Assembly (NCBI GenBank): GCA_017554615.1
Contig: JAFZHY010000002.1
Span: 1-64,000, forward strand
Length of the DNA: 64,000 bases
Source of the DNA: Clostridia bacterium
GTDB taxonomy: Bacteria; Bacillota; Clostridia; UMGS1840; HGM11507
Reading direction: 5' to 3'
The notes beneath the pieces are model-generated. The model ran no database searches, was not told where the DNA came from, and worked only from the letters and a program-made list of their open reading frames with translations. Made by a program: the position numbers and the translations under genes. Below, in pieces: positions 51,486-60,876 of the stretch. The first letter of the stretch is position 1. Each line of letters opens with the position of its first letter.

Positions 51486-52583
51486 TGTACATTTATTGAT
51501 TAACTCCATCGCATAGTCAGCATTCTCTTTGGCTAATTTTTTTAAAATTTTATTGGTCTTCTTTATCTCTTCTCTTCTTAATTCCCTTTCGGTAATAACC
51601 CTTTGTAAAATCTCTTTTGATTTGTCCAAGTCCATTGTTTCAACATTTATCCAGTCTGGCTGGTTTAGAGAATTCATAAATGCACTTATTTTAGGGTCAT
51701 ATACAAAAGCCATTGCAGGAATACCGAGTGTTGTCGCATATATAAGCGAATGAAGCCTCATCCCTATAACAAATTCCGTTTCGGAAAGCACTGAAAACAT
51801 TTCAGGAACTGTAAGTTCTCTGTTTATAACATATGCCTTATTTTTCATAAGCGAAATAACCTTTTTTGATATTTCAAGGTCAACAGGATACTGCATAGGA
51901 ACAAAGAGAGGGCTTATATTATATTCTTCTACCATAAAGTCGCATAACTTTGCAACCTTTTCTTCAAAACCTATAATGGCATTTTTCCATTCCCTTAGTG
52001 ATATAACGCACAAATTGGTCCCCGACGGAACACCTGCCATATTTGTAAAATATTTTCCTGACAGGGAATTGTCTGCGTCAAGAGTAAAAGCAGGGTCGGC
52101 AGTAATAACTATTTTAGGTTTTACTACTTTCATATTTCTTAACTCTTCGTCAGATTTATCATCTCTTAGGGTTATAATATCCACCCTGTTAAGAATAAAA
52201 GAGGCAAGTTTCCTGTTTAGTTTTTTATTGATAGGGCCGACTCCGTTTGCATAAAGCATAGTTTTTAATTTGCATTTTTGCGCAAGTAAGATAACCAAAA
52301 GATAATAAATCAAAGATTTACTGCTTGTAACATCCTGCAAAAGACTTCCCCCACCGAAAAGAAGCATACCTGATTTTTTCATTTCTTTTCGTATTTTTAA
52401 GAAACTGTATCTTGAAATTGATTTTACATCATATACTCTGGCAGTTTCTTCAGGTGTTTTTGATAAAACGGTAACATCTATATCTGGCTTTTTTTCTCTT
52501 AAAGTAGTAAGTATAGCATATAGCAATGCTTCGTCACCGCTGTTTTTAAATCCGTGATATCCGGATATAACAACATCTGCCAT
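51477..52583 (-). CDS. csaB: Polysaccharide pyruvyl transferase CsaB
   Basis: 368 residues. VISGYHGFKNSGDEALLYAIL at the N-terminus, LLFGGGSLLQDVTS, and IGMRLHSLIYATTLGIP identify CsaB. It puts a ketal pyruvate on the secondary cell-wall polysaccharide, the ligand for SLH domains (family knowledge). An SLH protein is encoded at 60877-61872, so the ligand and binder are both in the window. Last gene of murJ-DUF5693-csaB. Confidence 0.93.
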   Translation of the reverse strand: MADVVISGYHGFKNSGDEALLYAILTTLREKKPDIDVTVLSKTPEETARVYDVKSISRYSFLKIRKEMKKSGMLLFGGGSLLQDVTSSKSLIYYLLVILLAQKCKLKTMLYANGVGPINKKLNRKLASFILNRVDIITLRDDKSDEELRNMKVVKPKIVITADPAFTLDADNSLSGKYFTNMAGVPSGTNLCVISLREWKNAIIGFEEKVAKLCDFMVEEYNISPLFVPMQYPVDLEISKKVISLMKNKAYVINRELTVPEMFSVLSETEFVIGMRLHSLIYATTLGIPAMAFVYDPKISAFMNSLNQPDWINVETMDLDKSKEILQRVITERELRREEIKKTNKILKKLAKENADYAMELINKCTKK

Positions 52584-52610
52584 TTTTTCATCCCCAAATT
52601 GTTTTTTAGT

Positions 52611-54656
52611 TTAGTTCTTTTTAAAATATTTTTTTGAAATAACATCAATTACTTTAAACAGAATAATATTTCCTGTATAAACAAATGCCGAAACAATCAT
52701 ACCAACAAATAAACCGTTTAAAGTACGCTCGACTATAACAAAAAAGTCAGTAAATACATGGCAGAAACTGTTGCTTACAGATGTTATAAGAATTGATGCA
52801 CCCACAGCCAATGCCCAGTTTATAAATTTTACATTGCAATTTTTTACATAGTACGCAAAAAGAACTAAGCAAGGATAACCAATTAAAAACTCCTTGGTTC
52901 TTGGACGGGCATAGAAAATTTCGGTTAAGGTAGACCTCATAAGTTTTTCCATAGAACTTATTGAATTTACATTTCCGCTTCTTATGATATAGTAAACCCC
53001 TACTGCACCTAAAACACCTGCAAGGATAACCCAGTACACCTTAATATCTGCGTTAAGAACATTTTTAACATCTTTTATTACAGATGTTTTTTCATTCTTT
53101 ATAAACATAAAGTAGTAAATAACAGCAGTATAAAGAGTAGGAACGATAAGCGAAAGTTTTATGCCTCTGAATATATCGTTATTTATATAATAGTCTATAC
53201 CAGATAACATTGTTCCCTGTGCTACTGCTCCGATAAGCATTACACTGTACACAAGCGCTATTGATGAAATTGCAAGAAGCAAGGCTGAAAGTTTATCTTT
53301 AAACCTTTTTATAAAACTTAGTGTAAGTGTAGAACAAAATGCAGGAAGAATAACCGAATATGCAGTTGGATATAATGCTAAAATCGGTTCGGGTATAACA
53401 GTTAATGTACCCAAAAATGCTACTAATGAAAGCACAAGTGCAACTATGGTTAATTTAAAACTTGCACTACCCAAAATCATATTAAATGCTAAAAGCATAA
53501 ACATAATCATAATAACTAAGCAGACTGCATAATTAAACGGTTTATTGGCATTATAATCTACCTTTTGGGAAGTTAAGTTTACGCTAAAGCCTATATCCTC
53601 AATTTTTTCTTTATAAAGTTTTACAGCCTTTAAGGTATTATCTGCACACTCATTATAAGTTACACCTTCAGGCTCGATAAGTGTAACTGTTACAAATCTG
53701 ATATTTCTGTCAACAGTTGAATTGACAAACTGCTCAACTCGGAATTTATATTTTGTTTCATCTGCCTGTGTTTCATCATATGTTTCATATGAACGAAGAA
53801 TTTTATTTGAACCGCCCTTTTTCATTACTTCATCATATACATATGAATATCCGTAAAACTTCTGGTTGGAAAGTTGGTTAACATTTTCTGTAACAACTAA
53901 TGTTAAATCATTATTATTTATAACATCAGCCATTTTTTTATAGTTTTCTTCGTTATTATATTTTTTGTCCATTGATGTATCTTCTTTTAGGTTAAGATAC
54001 TTAATATCATATTTTTTTATCAGTTTTTCTATTTCATCAATATATTCTGTTTTAACTGCATTTTTTAATTTATGGATAAGTACAATATTAAAACCTTCAT
54101 TTTTTAAGGCTGCAATTTTTTCTTCGCTATAACCTATCGGATAATCCCATAACTGCTTTCTTCCGTCAAAGAAGACATATATATCAAGGTTGTCGAAACT
54201 GCCGATTTTTTTATATTCATCATCGCCATATCTTAGATGCACCTCATTATTAAATCGTTCCTTAATATTTTCCTTTCCGATAAGAACAACATGGCTGTCA
54301 TAAGAAATATCAGGAAATTCGCTTTTTATCTTTTCGGCAATTTTAACACTCTGCTCGTCGTATTTATGGCAAAGGACATTATATTTAATACAGGTAAGAT
54401 CCCCTTTTGATACGAAATAGTTAATGTTATCCTCCATAATTGAAAGAGAATTTACACCCATATTCTTTAAATTTAAAACTGTATCATTTAGTTTAGACTC
54501 AGTAAGTTTGGTACTTGCTCCGTCATAGTTAAATGAAATAATAACATTATTGTTTTTCTCCTCGGATGTAACCCTTAATGTTATTCCAGGAATAAGAAGA
54601 GCAAACATCACAATAAGTAAAACCCATGGTATAAATTTTATAACAAATTTTTTCAT
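52611..54656 (-). CDS. DUF5693 membrane protein
   Basis: 681 residues. A first span (9-28) is followed by a ~350-residue extracytoplasmic region rich in polar and charged residues, then about eight to ten spans to the C-terminus. DUF5693 proteins occur between murJ and csaB in S-layer-bearing Clostridia; their role is unknown. The placement suggests transport, polymerisation or ligation of secondary wall polysaccharide. That is inference. Confidence 0.85.
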   Translation of the reverse strand: MKKFVIKFIPWVLLIVMFALLIPGITLRVTSEEKNNNVIISFNYDGASTKLTESKLNDTVLNLKNMGVNSLSIMEDNINYFVSKGDLTCIKYNVLCHKYDEQSVKIAEKIKSEFPDISYDSHVVLIGKENIKERFNNEVHLRYGDDEYKKIGSFDNLDIYVFFDGRKQLWDYPIGYSEEKIAALKNEGFNIVLIHKLKNAVKTEYIDEIEKLIKKYDIKYLNLKEDTSMDKKYNNEENYKKMADVINNNDLTLVVTENVNQLSNQKFYGYSYVYDEVMKKGGSNKILRSYETYDETQADETKYKFRVEQFVNSTVDRNIRFVTVTLIEPEGVTYNECADNTLKAVKLYKEKIEDIGFSVNLTSQKVDYNANKPFNYAVCLVIMIMFMLLAFNMILGSASFKLTIVALVLSLVAFLGTLTVIPEPILALYPTAYSVILPAFCSTLTLSFIKRFKDKLSALLLAISSIALVYSVMLIGAVAQGTMLSGIDYYINNDIFRGIKLSLIVPTLYTAVIYYFMFIKNEKTSVIKDVKNVLNADIKVYWVILAGVLGAVGVYYIIRSGNVNSISSMEKLMRSTLTEIFYARPRTKEFLIGYPCLVLFAYYVKNCNVKFINWALAVGASILITSVSNSFCHVFTDFFVIVERTLNGLFVGMIVSAFVYTGNIILFKVIDVISKKYFKKN

Positions 54657-54671
54657 ATATAATACCCTTTC

Positions 54672-56180
54672 TTATATTTTTTTCATAAGTTTTTTAAGTA
54701 TTCCTGTAATATAAAGCCCCAAAAGATAGATAATTGCACACGCAAAAAGAGGGATTACAAAAGTCAATTTCCCGTGCGTAAAATCAGGAAGAAATATATT
54801 AAATACAAAGTATGTTAAGATTGCAAAGCAACCTGATATAAAAATTTTTGATAAATCTACAACTAAATCTTTTTTAAAATAAGGGCCGACCACTTTTTTA
54901 ATACCGAAGGCAATAACAACTGCGTAGCCTATAAGAAGCAGGGATGTTGTAATAGTTATCCATAAAGAAACAGTTGTAAACCCTGAACCTGTAATAGGTG
55001 TATCTAAAGCATAAGTTTTAACAGCGATGTTAAAAATCAAGTTTAAAATTATAATCATTACAGTTCCTATAACTGTATGTTTATATTTACCTGCAAGATA
55101 CATTATTTTATTAAAGAGTTCCTGAGAAACATATCCTAAAATTCCTAAACTGTAAACAAAAAACACAATGGCAACTGCAACAGTGGAATCCGAAGTAAAG
55201 GAACCTCTTTCATATACAAGCCTTATAACATCTGTGCCAAAAAGACCAGCAACCATTATAAAAGGAAGGAAAATAGCAGTCATAATAGTTATAATATATC
55301 TTAAAAGTTCATTAACATAATCTATATTTCCCTCTTCGTAATTTTTGGATATTGACGGAAATACAACAGTAGACATAGCCACAACAAACACGCTCGATAT
55401 TGTTACAAAAAGATTTGAAGCATAATTAAAGGTTGCTGCCATTCCCTCGTAGCCTACTACGAATGCTCTGTCAGTATAAAAACATATCTGGAACATCATA
55501 TTGGAAATAAATATCCAGAGAATTTCAAAGTTTTTATCTTTCTTTATCTGCGATTTTTCTTTAATTGTAAATAATAAGTATTTTTTCTTATAAAAAGACG
55601 GAAGCAAAATAAGAATATGAAGAAACCATCCGATAGTTGTTACGATACCTACATTTAAAATAGAAATGCCAGGAATCATAAGCGCAATGATTATAACAGC
55701 ATTAAAAGGAAGACTCATTACAGAAGTAATAAAGAACACTCTTTCATTCTGTAAAACTCCTGAAATAACATATGCCACAACAACAAACATCAAAGACGGA
55801 ATCATAACATATGTAAGTTTAACGGCTAAATTAAGATTTGCACCTGATATTTCAGGTAAAACTATATTTACTATCGTAGGAGCAAAAAGAGCCATTAAAG
55901 AACATACAACTACAAGGGATAAAACGGTTTTCCTTAAAAAATCTGCTACATATGCTCTTTCTTTGCCCAGATTTTCACTCTTATTGATGTTTTTTATAAC
56001 CAGTGTAGAAAGGGCTACACCAATACCTGTGAAAATAAGATTTACCAGACCGAAAATCTGGAAATATATATCTGCTTCTACCCCTGTGCCGAAAGTTTTC
56101 GCAAATACCATATCACGATAAAAGCCAAGACCTTTTGCAAGAAGTATACCTGCAACAACCATTATATATGCACTGCTCAA
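54672..56180 (-). CDS. murJ: Lipid II flippase MurJ-like protein (MviN/MATE fold)
   Basis: 502 residues, about fourteen spans. LAKGLGFYRDMVFAKTFGTGVEADIYFQIFGLVN is the typical amino end, TDRAFV and the RGSFTSDST segment follow. It probably flips lipid-linked peptidoglycan or wall-polymer precursors. The downstream genes suggest the latter, though a cell needs a true MurJ too. It is first in its operon, with a consensus promoter at 56238-56266. Confidence 0.88.
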   Translation of the reverse strand: MSSAYIMVVAGILLAKGLGFYRDMVFAKTFGTGVEADIYFQIFGLVNLIFTGIGVALSTLVIKNINKSENLGKERAYVADFLRKTVLSLVVVCSLMALFAPTIVNIVLPEISGANLNLAVKLTYVMIPSLMFVVVAYVISGVLQNERVFFITSVMSLPFNAVIIIALMIPGISILNVGIVTTIGWFLHILILLPSFYKKKYLLFTIKEKSQIKKDKNFEILWIFISNMMFQICFYTDRAFVVGYEGMAATFNYASNLFVTISSVFVVAMSTVVFPSISKNYEEGNIDYVNELLRYIITIMTAIFLPFIMVAGLFGTDVIRLVYERGSFTSDSTVAVAIVFFVYSLGILGYVSQELFNKIMYLAGKYKHTVIGTVMIIILNLIFNIAVKTYALDTPITGSGFTTVSLWITITTSLLLIGYAVVIAFGIKKVVGPYFKKDLVVDLSKIFISGCFAILTYFVFNIFLPDFTHGKLTFVIPLFACAIIYLLGLYITGILKKLMKKI

Positions 56181-56237
56181 TTCGATTCATCTCCTATCTT
56201 AAGTATAACTGTCAGCATCAAATAAATCTACCTTTAA

Positions 56238-56266
56238 TTATACACTACAATAAATGGTAAGTCAAT
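56238..56266 (-). promoter_or_regulatory. Promoter of the murJ-DUF5693-csaB operon
   Basis: TTGACT, a 17-base spacer and TATAAT on the minus strand, back-to-back with the promoter at 56274. Confidence 0.8.
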
Positions 56267-56273
56267 TTTTTTG

Positions 56274-56302
56274 TTGAATCATAAGCCCTTGTGTGTTAAA
56301 AT
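56274..56302 (+). promoter_or_regulatory. Promoter of the phosphodiester-glycosidase gene
   Basis: TTGAAT, a 17-base spacer and TAAAAT, with an AGGAGG site before the ATG. Only 7 bases separate its -35 from that of murJ, so regulation may be shared. Confidence 0.7.
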
Positions 56303-56339
56303 AAATTAAAGGCTTAAATTTTTTTACAGGAGGATAAAA

Positions 56340-59030
56340 ATGAAGAAAATTTTACTTTTAATTATATGTTTTTTGCTTGTTTTAAACATTAATATTGCTA
56401 ACGCTTCTACCATATACAGTTACAAGGAAGTTATACCGATATCAGAGAGTATTACGCTTACAAAAGTTAAGGAATTTCGTTCCGACTTTAGTGTAACCTA
56501 TTCTTATATAAAAGCCGATCTTACTGACAGTAATACATCACTTAAACTGTTAAAATCAGATGATGGAATTGATAAACTTGAAACAGTTTCAAACCTTGCC
56601 GGTACTAAGGAAAATATAGTTGCTGCTCTTAACGCTGACTTTTTTTCTTCCTACTCAGGCAACACTGGTTTTTCCCTTGGGATAGAGGTTGAAGACGAAA
56701 AACTGCTTACCTCTCCTATCAACCCTCAAACCATGGCGACAGTTTCTTATATTGATAAAGAGTTAAGTATGTCTTACCTTGATTTTCATATAATGGCAGT
56801 TGCTCCTAACTGGCAGTATAATGAAATTCGTCATCTTAACAAGCACACCGATTATTATGGCGATATACTTATGTATACAAAAGAATTTAATAACGGTATG
56901 TCCCCTGCTCCCGGTGGAGAAGTTTTAGAAGTTTTAGTAGAAGATGGAATTATTAAAGAATTTAGAAGAAATATGCCATCTGTAGAAATTCCCGAAAACG
57001 GTTGCGTTCTTGTTGTTTCAGAAGGTGTAAATATGTTCTTTGCCAACAATTTTAATGTTGGCGACGAAATAAGATTTGATTATTATATTACCCCTGATAT
57101 TCAAAAAGCCGAAGTTGCTTTCGGTGGGGGTGCAATGCTTGTAAAAGACGGAGAGGTTGTAACAGACTGGTCTCACGTTATAGCAGGGCATAACCCAAGA
57201 AGTGCAATAGGGGTTGACAAATCGGGAAAAACCCTTTATCTTGTTGCAGTTGACGGGCGTCAGGGTATAAGTTCGGGGATGAGAATGTCCCATCTTGGCT
57301 CCCTTATGAAATCGCTTGGCTGTTATAATGCAGTTAATCTTGACGGTGGAGGCTCTACAAATATGGTTGCATCAACCGTATGGAACAAAGATATTCACAC
57401 AGTAAACTCCCCTACTGAAAACAGAAAGGTTATAAACGCAATAGGTCTTACTTATGATAAACCAACCTTATCTGCAAGTGAAATTTTGGTTAAGGCTGAT
57501 AAATATGTTACATTTATTGGTCAGCCTGTTAAAATAGAAACTGCTGTGTATGACAAAAATAAAAGGCCTGTGGATGATAAAGTAACACTGTCTTCCCCAT
57601 ACGGTGAATTTAACTCAAATATTTTTACTCCAGACACTGCAGGAGAAGTAAAAATTACTGCAAAAAGCGGAAAATTAAAAGAAAGCTTATCATTATTTGT
57701 AGTAGATAAAATTTCAGGTATAGAAACTGATAGTTATATGAAATTAAAAAAGGGCGAAACAAAAGAAATAAACTTCAATGTTTTTGACGAAGATGGAAAT
57801 TATGTTAAAATAATAAACTTTGAGCCTTTTAATATAACATCATCTGACAGTAATATAATAACAGTTAACGGAAATAAAATTAATGCTTTAAATAACGGAA
57901 ATGCTATAATTACCATTTCAAAAGACGGTGCTAAAAGTTATATATCCGTTTCAGTTGGAGAAGACTCTAAAACACACACCGATTATTTTGAAAATTTAAG
58001 CGGAAAAGTAAAAACTTATCCAAAAGAAGTTTCGGGAGAATTTGAACTTAGTGATGAATTTAAATATTCGTATAACAAGGCAGGAAAACTTAAGTTTGAT
58101 TTTACTTTGGAAAATGACGAAGCAAAGGCTGTATATTATAATTTAGATACAAAATATAAATTATCCGATTCATTTAAGGAAATATCACTTATGTTTTACA
58201 CTAAAGAGCCATTTACCCATGAATTAAGGGCACAGTTCTTTGATGAAAATAATGAACTTAAAATTTTATCCTTTGGAAACAAATATGAAACTAACAAGTG
58301 GCAGAAGTTAACATTACAAATACCGTCTTCTTATAAAAACCTTACTTTAGACAGTATATATGTTGTATATCTTCCTGAAGATGAAAAGGATAAGGGAGAA
58401 ATTTATATTGATGACCTTACTTTAGATGTAGCCACTCCCCTTACCCAATACACACCTTATCAGAATATTTATACAAATGCACAGCAAAACATTTCTTCTT
58501 CTGATAAGTTCTATATAGGTGCGATAAACTCTAAGGCAGATTCACTTTTATCTAAATATATAAATAACACAGTATATGATTTTATAGGCAGTAAAGACAA
58601 AGGTTATATTATTAAAGATACAAATAGTTTTAAAACTTCTGAATTTGAAAATGGTGTTATTATTAATTTAAACACATCAGGCGGAGGAATAAGAAAAACA
58701 GATTCTTCCCAATGGGAAAAGTTAGCAGATGTTTTTAACAAAACCAAAAAACAAAACATTTTTATAGTAGCATCCGATTCTTTATTTGGGACTGACGAAT
58801 TTGAAAATCAGGTTATTGAAGACTTTTTATCAACATCAGATAAAAATGTATTTGTAATAACAGATTCAGACCATAACAGCATTAAGAATATAAAAGGTGT
58901 TTATTATCTTACTTTAGGAAATAAAAACAGCAGTAAACTTAATAAAGAATACCTTGATAACTTAAGTTATATTGAATTTAACTTTGACGGTAAAAACACA
59001 TCCTTTTCATTTAATAAATACTATAAATAA
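56340..59030 (+). CDS. Secreted phosphodiester glycosidase (NAGPA-like) multidomain protein
   Basis: 896 residues. A signal peptide (1-22) is followed by an N-terminal domain, then NAGPA/DUF2233 core: ALNADFFS, NPRSAIGVDKSGKTLYLVAVDGRQ and NLDGGGSTNMV. After about 375 come an Ig-like domain pair and a beta-sandwich resembling carbohydrate-binding modules (about 560-700). The last ~190 residues are not recognised. NAGPA cleaves GlcNAc-1-phosphodiesters; in Gram-positive bacteria it may trim phosphate-linked wall glycans (inference). It is divergent from the murJ-csaB operon. Confidence 0.85.
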   Translation: MKKILLLIICFLLVLNINIANASTIYSYKEVIPISESITLTKVKEFRSDFSVTYSYIKADLTDSNTSLKLLKSDDGIDKLETVSNLAGTKENIVAALNADFFSSYSGNTGFSLGIEVEDEKLLTSPINPQTMATVSYIDKELSMSYLDFHIMAVAPNWQYNEIRHLNKHTDYYGDILMYTKEFNNGMSPAPGGEVLEVLVEDGIIKEFRRNMPSVEIPENGCVLVVSEGVNMFFANNFNVGDEIRFDYYITPDIQKAEVAFGGGAMLVKDGEVVTDWSHVIAGHNPRSAIGVDKSGKTLYLVAVDGRQGISSGMRMSHLGSLMKSLGCYNAVNLDGGGSTNMVASTVWNKDIHTVNSPTENRKVINAIGLTYDKPTLSASEILVKADKYVTFIGQPVKIETAVYDKNKRPVDDKVTLSSPYGEFNSNIFTPDTAGEVKITAKSGKLKESLSLFVVDKISGIETDSYMKLKKGETKEINFNVFDEDGNYVKIINFEPFNITSSDSNIITVNGNKINALNNGNAIITISKDGAKSYISVSVGEDSKTHTDYFENLSGKVKTYPKEVSGEFELSDEFKYSYNKAGKLKFDFTLENDEAKAVYYNLDTKYKLSDSFKEISLMFYTKEPFTHELRAQFFDENNELKILSFGNKYETNKWQKLTLQIPSSYKNLTLDSIYVVYLPEDEKDKGEIYIDDLTLDVATPLTQYTPYQNIYTNAQQNISSSDKFYIGAINSKADSLLSKYINNTVYDFIGSKDKGYIIKDTNSFKTSEFENGVIINLNTSGGGIRKTDSSQWEKLADVFNKTKKQNIFIVASDSLFGTDEFENQVIEDFLSTSDKNVFVITDSDHNSIKNIKGVYYLTLGNKNSSKLNKEYLDNLSYIEFNFDGKNTSFSFNKYYK

Positions 59031-59054
59031 TTTGTCTTTTAATTTAAAATGCAC

Positions 59055-59090
59055 AAAAAAAGCACAGCGCCAAAGGCACTGTGCTTTATT
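59055..59090. terminator. Bidirectional terminator between glycosidase and unknown membrane protein genes
   Basis: AAAGCACAG-c-GCC (59059-59071) pairs with GGC-a-CTGTGCTTT (59075-59087), with A and T runs at the ends; it sits between convergent genes. Confidence 0.85.
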
Positions 59091-59099
59091 TATATATAA

Positions 59100-59825
59100 T
59101 TATTTTACTTCTTTGCTTATATCCATCATTAAGAATAAGAATGAAAGATAAGATAAAACTCTTAATCCACAAGCAATAACAGGAAGAAGCATCATATCTA
59201 ACCCGTAAAGGCTGATACTAAATACTGCGCTACCTGCTAAAACAGCAGCAACAACTAAAATACCAATAATAAATACTAACGGCATTTTTTCTGAAATTGT
59301 GCTACGAGCCATAGATTCAAAACCGATGTTTGTAACATCAATAAACACTTTGAAGAATAACGCTCCGGCAATAGCAACAGCAAGTGATGCTAAAAGAATT
59401 ATGTAGAACATAAACTGGCTTACACCGTGAACATTTTTAGATAGTACAGGAATACCTACTACTAAGATAACAGCAGCAATAAAGAACATAAAAATACTAA
59501 CTGCCATACCCATTTTAACTACATTAACGCCTGTATCGTCATCACTGCCTTTGGCTACAGTAAGTTTAACGATTACAAGACCTGCAATTTCAAGAATAAG
59601 AGGAATATATAACGCATTTTTGATAATTGCGTAAACAACAGTAGAATTATAGAACTCTTTATTGCCCATAATTGTTGCAATTGAGTCAAGTGCAGTAGAT
59701 CTGAATGTTACTAAAGACATAACTAAAGAAACTGCTGCTAAAATAATTGATAATATAAACAAAGGACTGTTTACAACATTAGGAATAGACTTAAATTTTT
59801 TTTCAACATTATTATTGTTTACCAT
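59100..59825 (-). CDS. Hypothetical membrane protein with six spans
   Basis: 241 residues. A polar first 20 residues precede about six hydrophobic spans; the middle loop KGSDDDTGVNVV is acidic. I do not recognise a family. The gene is monocistronic, with a consensus TTGACA-17-TATAAT promoter and terminator, so it is likely expressed. No motif suggests a substrate. Confidence 0.7.
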   Translation of the reverse strand: MVNNNNVEKKFKSIPNVVNSPLFILSIILAAVSLVMSLVTFRSTALDSIATIMGNKEFYNSTVVYAIIKNALYIPLILEIAGLVIVKLTVAKGSDDDTGVNVVKMGMAVSIFMFFIAAVILVVGIPVLSKNVHGVSQFMFYIILLASLAVAIAGALFFKVFIDVTNIGFESMARSTISEKMPLVFIIGILVVAAVLAGSAVFSISLYGLDMMLLPVIACGLRVLSYLSFLFLMMDISKEVK

Positions 59826-59961
59826 TTAAAACACCTTTCTGTCTTTAAAATTTTTGTTGAACGGCAACGCCTTATGTACTCTTTACAAATATATTTCATA
59901 CATTTAAAACATATGAAAAATTGTTATAACACACATACGCAAACTGCCTTATTTTGTTAAT

Positions 59962-59990
59962 ATTATACAACATATGATAATTTATGTCAA
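59962..59990 (-). promoter_or_regulatory. Promoter of the six-span protein gene
   Basis: TTGACA, a 17-base spacer and TATAAT on the minus strand, about 135 bases upstream of the start. The long leader between them (59826-59960) shows no recognised riboswitch. Confidence 0.85.
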
Positions 59991-59993
59991 TAG

Positions 59994-60025
59994 AAAAAAG
60001 GGGGAATAAATATCTTTTTTCCCCC
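59994..60025 (-). terminator. Terminator of the SLH-DUF4358-DHHW locus
   Basis: GGGGGAA (60000-60006) pairs with TTCCCCC (60019-60025) across a 12-base loop; read leftward it runs into TTTTTT. It lies 15 bases past the DHHW-like stop codon. Confidence 0.85.
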
Positions 60026-60040
60026 TTCTTATATTAGTTG

Positions 60041-60832
60041 TTAATTAAATATAACCTTAAGCATTTCGCCGTTATTTACTATCTGTTCATTATAAAGGAA
60101 CAATATATCTGCCGAGCCTATTTCAACATATCTTTCTATAAGCGAACTTGCAACATATCTTAAGTCTATAAGCACAATTTCACTGTAACTTTCAATAAGA
60201 AGCGGTGCAAGAGTGCAACTGTAAGAATCGTTAAATATTATAAGTCTTTTTCCTTCATTGTTATTCTCATTTTTTATTATACTTATAGGCGAAGGCCCTG
60301 AAAGGAATAAATCATACGGAGATTTTGATGAAAGTTTATCTAAATTATAAACTTTATCATATGCATCTCCCATAATATTTGTAACCTTGGCATTATCGGT
60401 AAAAGAGTTTGTTAAGTAATAAATTTCTTCTCCCGAAATATCATAAACTTTATCCTTATGCTGACCTATGAAATTATCCACCTTATTATAAGTATTTTTG
60501 GATATGTCAATATTAAAACCAAGGTTTTCCCCTAATCTTTTTATAAGTTTATCCGTTTTATCCTGCTTAAAATGAGGGTCGGTAACATAATAGTCTGTAA
60601 GAGTAAGAGTGTCAAAAATATCAATATATGTTGCACTCTTAATATTCTCATTTAGAATTTTATGCATTAAATCATAGTCAAAAGGGTTTTTAAGTTCATC
60701 ATTTATAAAATAACTTTTACTTGGAATTACTGAATAAAAAACTCTGTTATTGCTATAATCTGATGCCATATATTCAATTTTTTTCGCAGTTGTTTCAACG
60801 CCTGATGTGCGGATAGAGTCAATATAATCCAT
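60041..60832 (-). CDS. DHHW-like (AlgX/AlgJ-type) domain lacking its secretion signal
   Basis: 263 residues from ATG 60830-60832. YYVTDPHF (81-88) corresponds to the DHHW motif, keeping the Asp85-x-His87 pair; NDSYS (201-205) supplies the candidate nucleophile Ser203. These match the Ser-Asp-His sites of SGNH-like polysaccharide O-acetylation proteins (family knowledge). DHHW proteins normally act outside and carry an N-terminal anchor; here about 100 residues including it are absent. The frame stays open 16 codons upstream to the slippery heptamer in the SLH-DUF4358 gene. The AAAGG site and ATG sit within an inverted repeat. It is either a frameshift-fused domain, a separately started cytoplasmic protein, or a truncated relic. 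Confidence 0.6.
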   Translation of the reverse strand: MDYIDSIRTSGVETTAKKIEYMASDYSNNRVFYSVIPSKSYFINDELKNPFDYDLMHKILNENIKSATYIDIFDTLTLTDYYVTDPHFKQDKTDKLIKRLGENLGFNIDISKNTYNKVDNFIGQHKDKVYDISGEEIYYLTNSFTDNAKVTNIMGDAYDKVYNLDKLSSKSPYDLFLSGPSPISIIKNENNNEGKRLIIFNDSYSCTLAPLLIESYSEIVLIDLRYVASSLIERYVEIGSADILFLYNEQIVNNGEMLKVIFN

Positions 60833-60858
60833 ATAATATCCTTTATGAGATATTATAT
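60831..60858 (-). other. Inverted repeat covering the DHHW-like start codon
   Basis: ATATAATATC (60831-60840) pairs perfectly with GATATTATAT (60849-60858) across an 8-base loop. On the minus strand the loop and 3' arm contain the AAAGG site and the ATG, so independent initiation may be blocked. It begins about 21 bases past the slippery heptamer. Confidence 0.6.
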
Positions 60859-60876
60859 CATGCTCATCAGGCTCTA

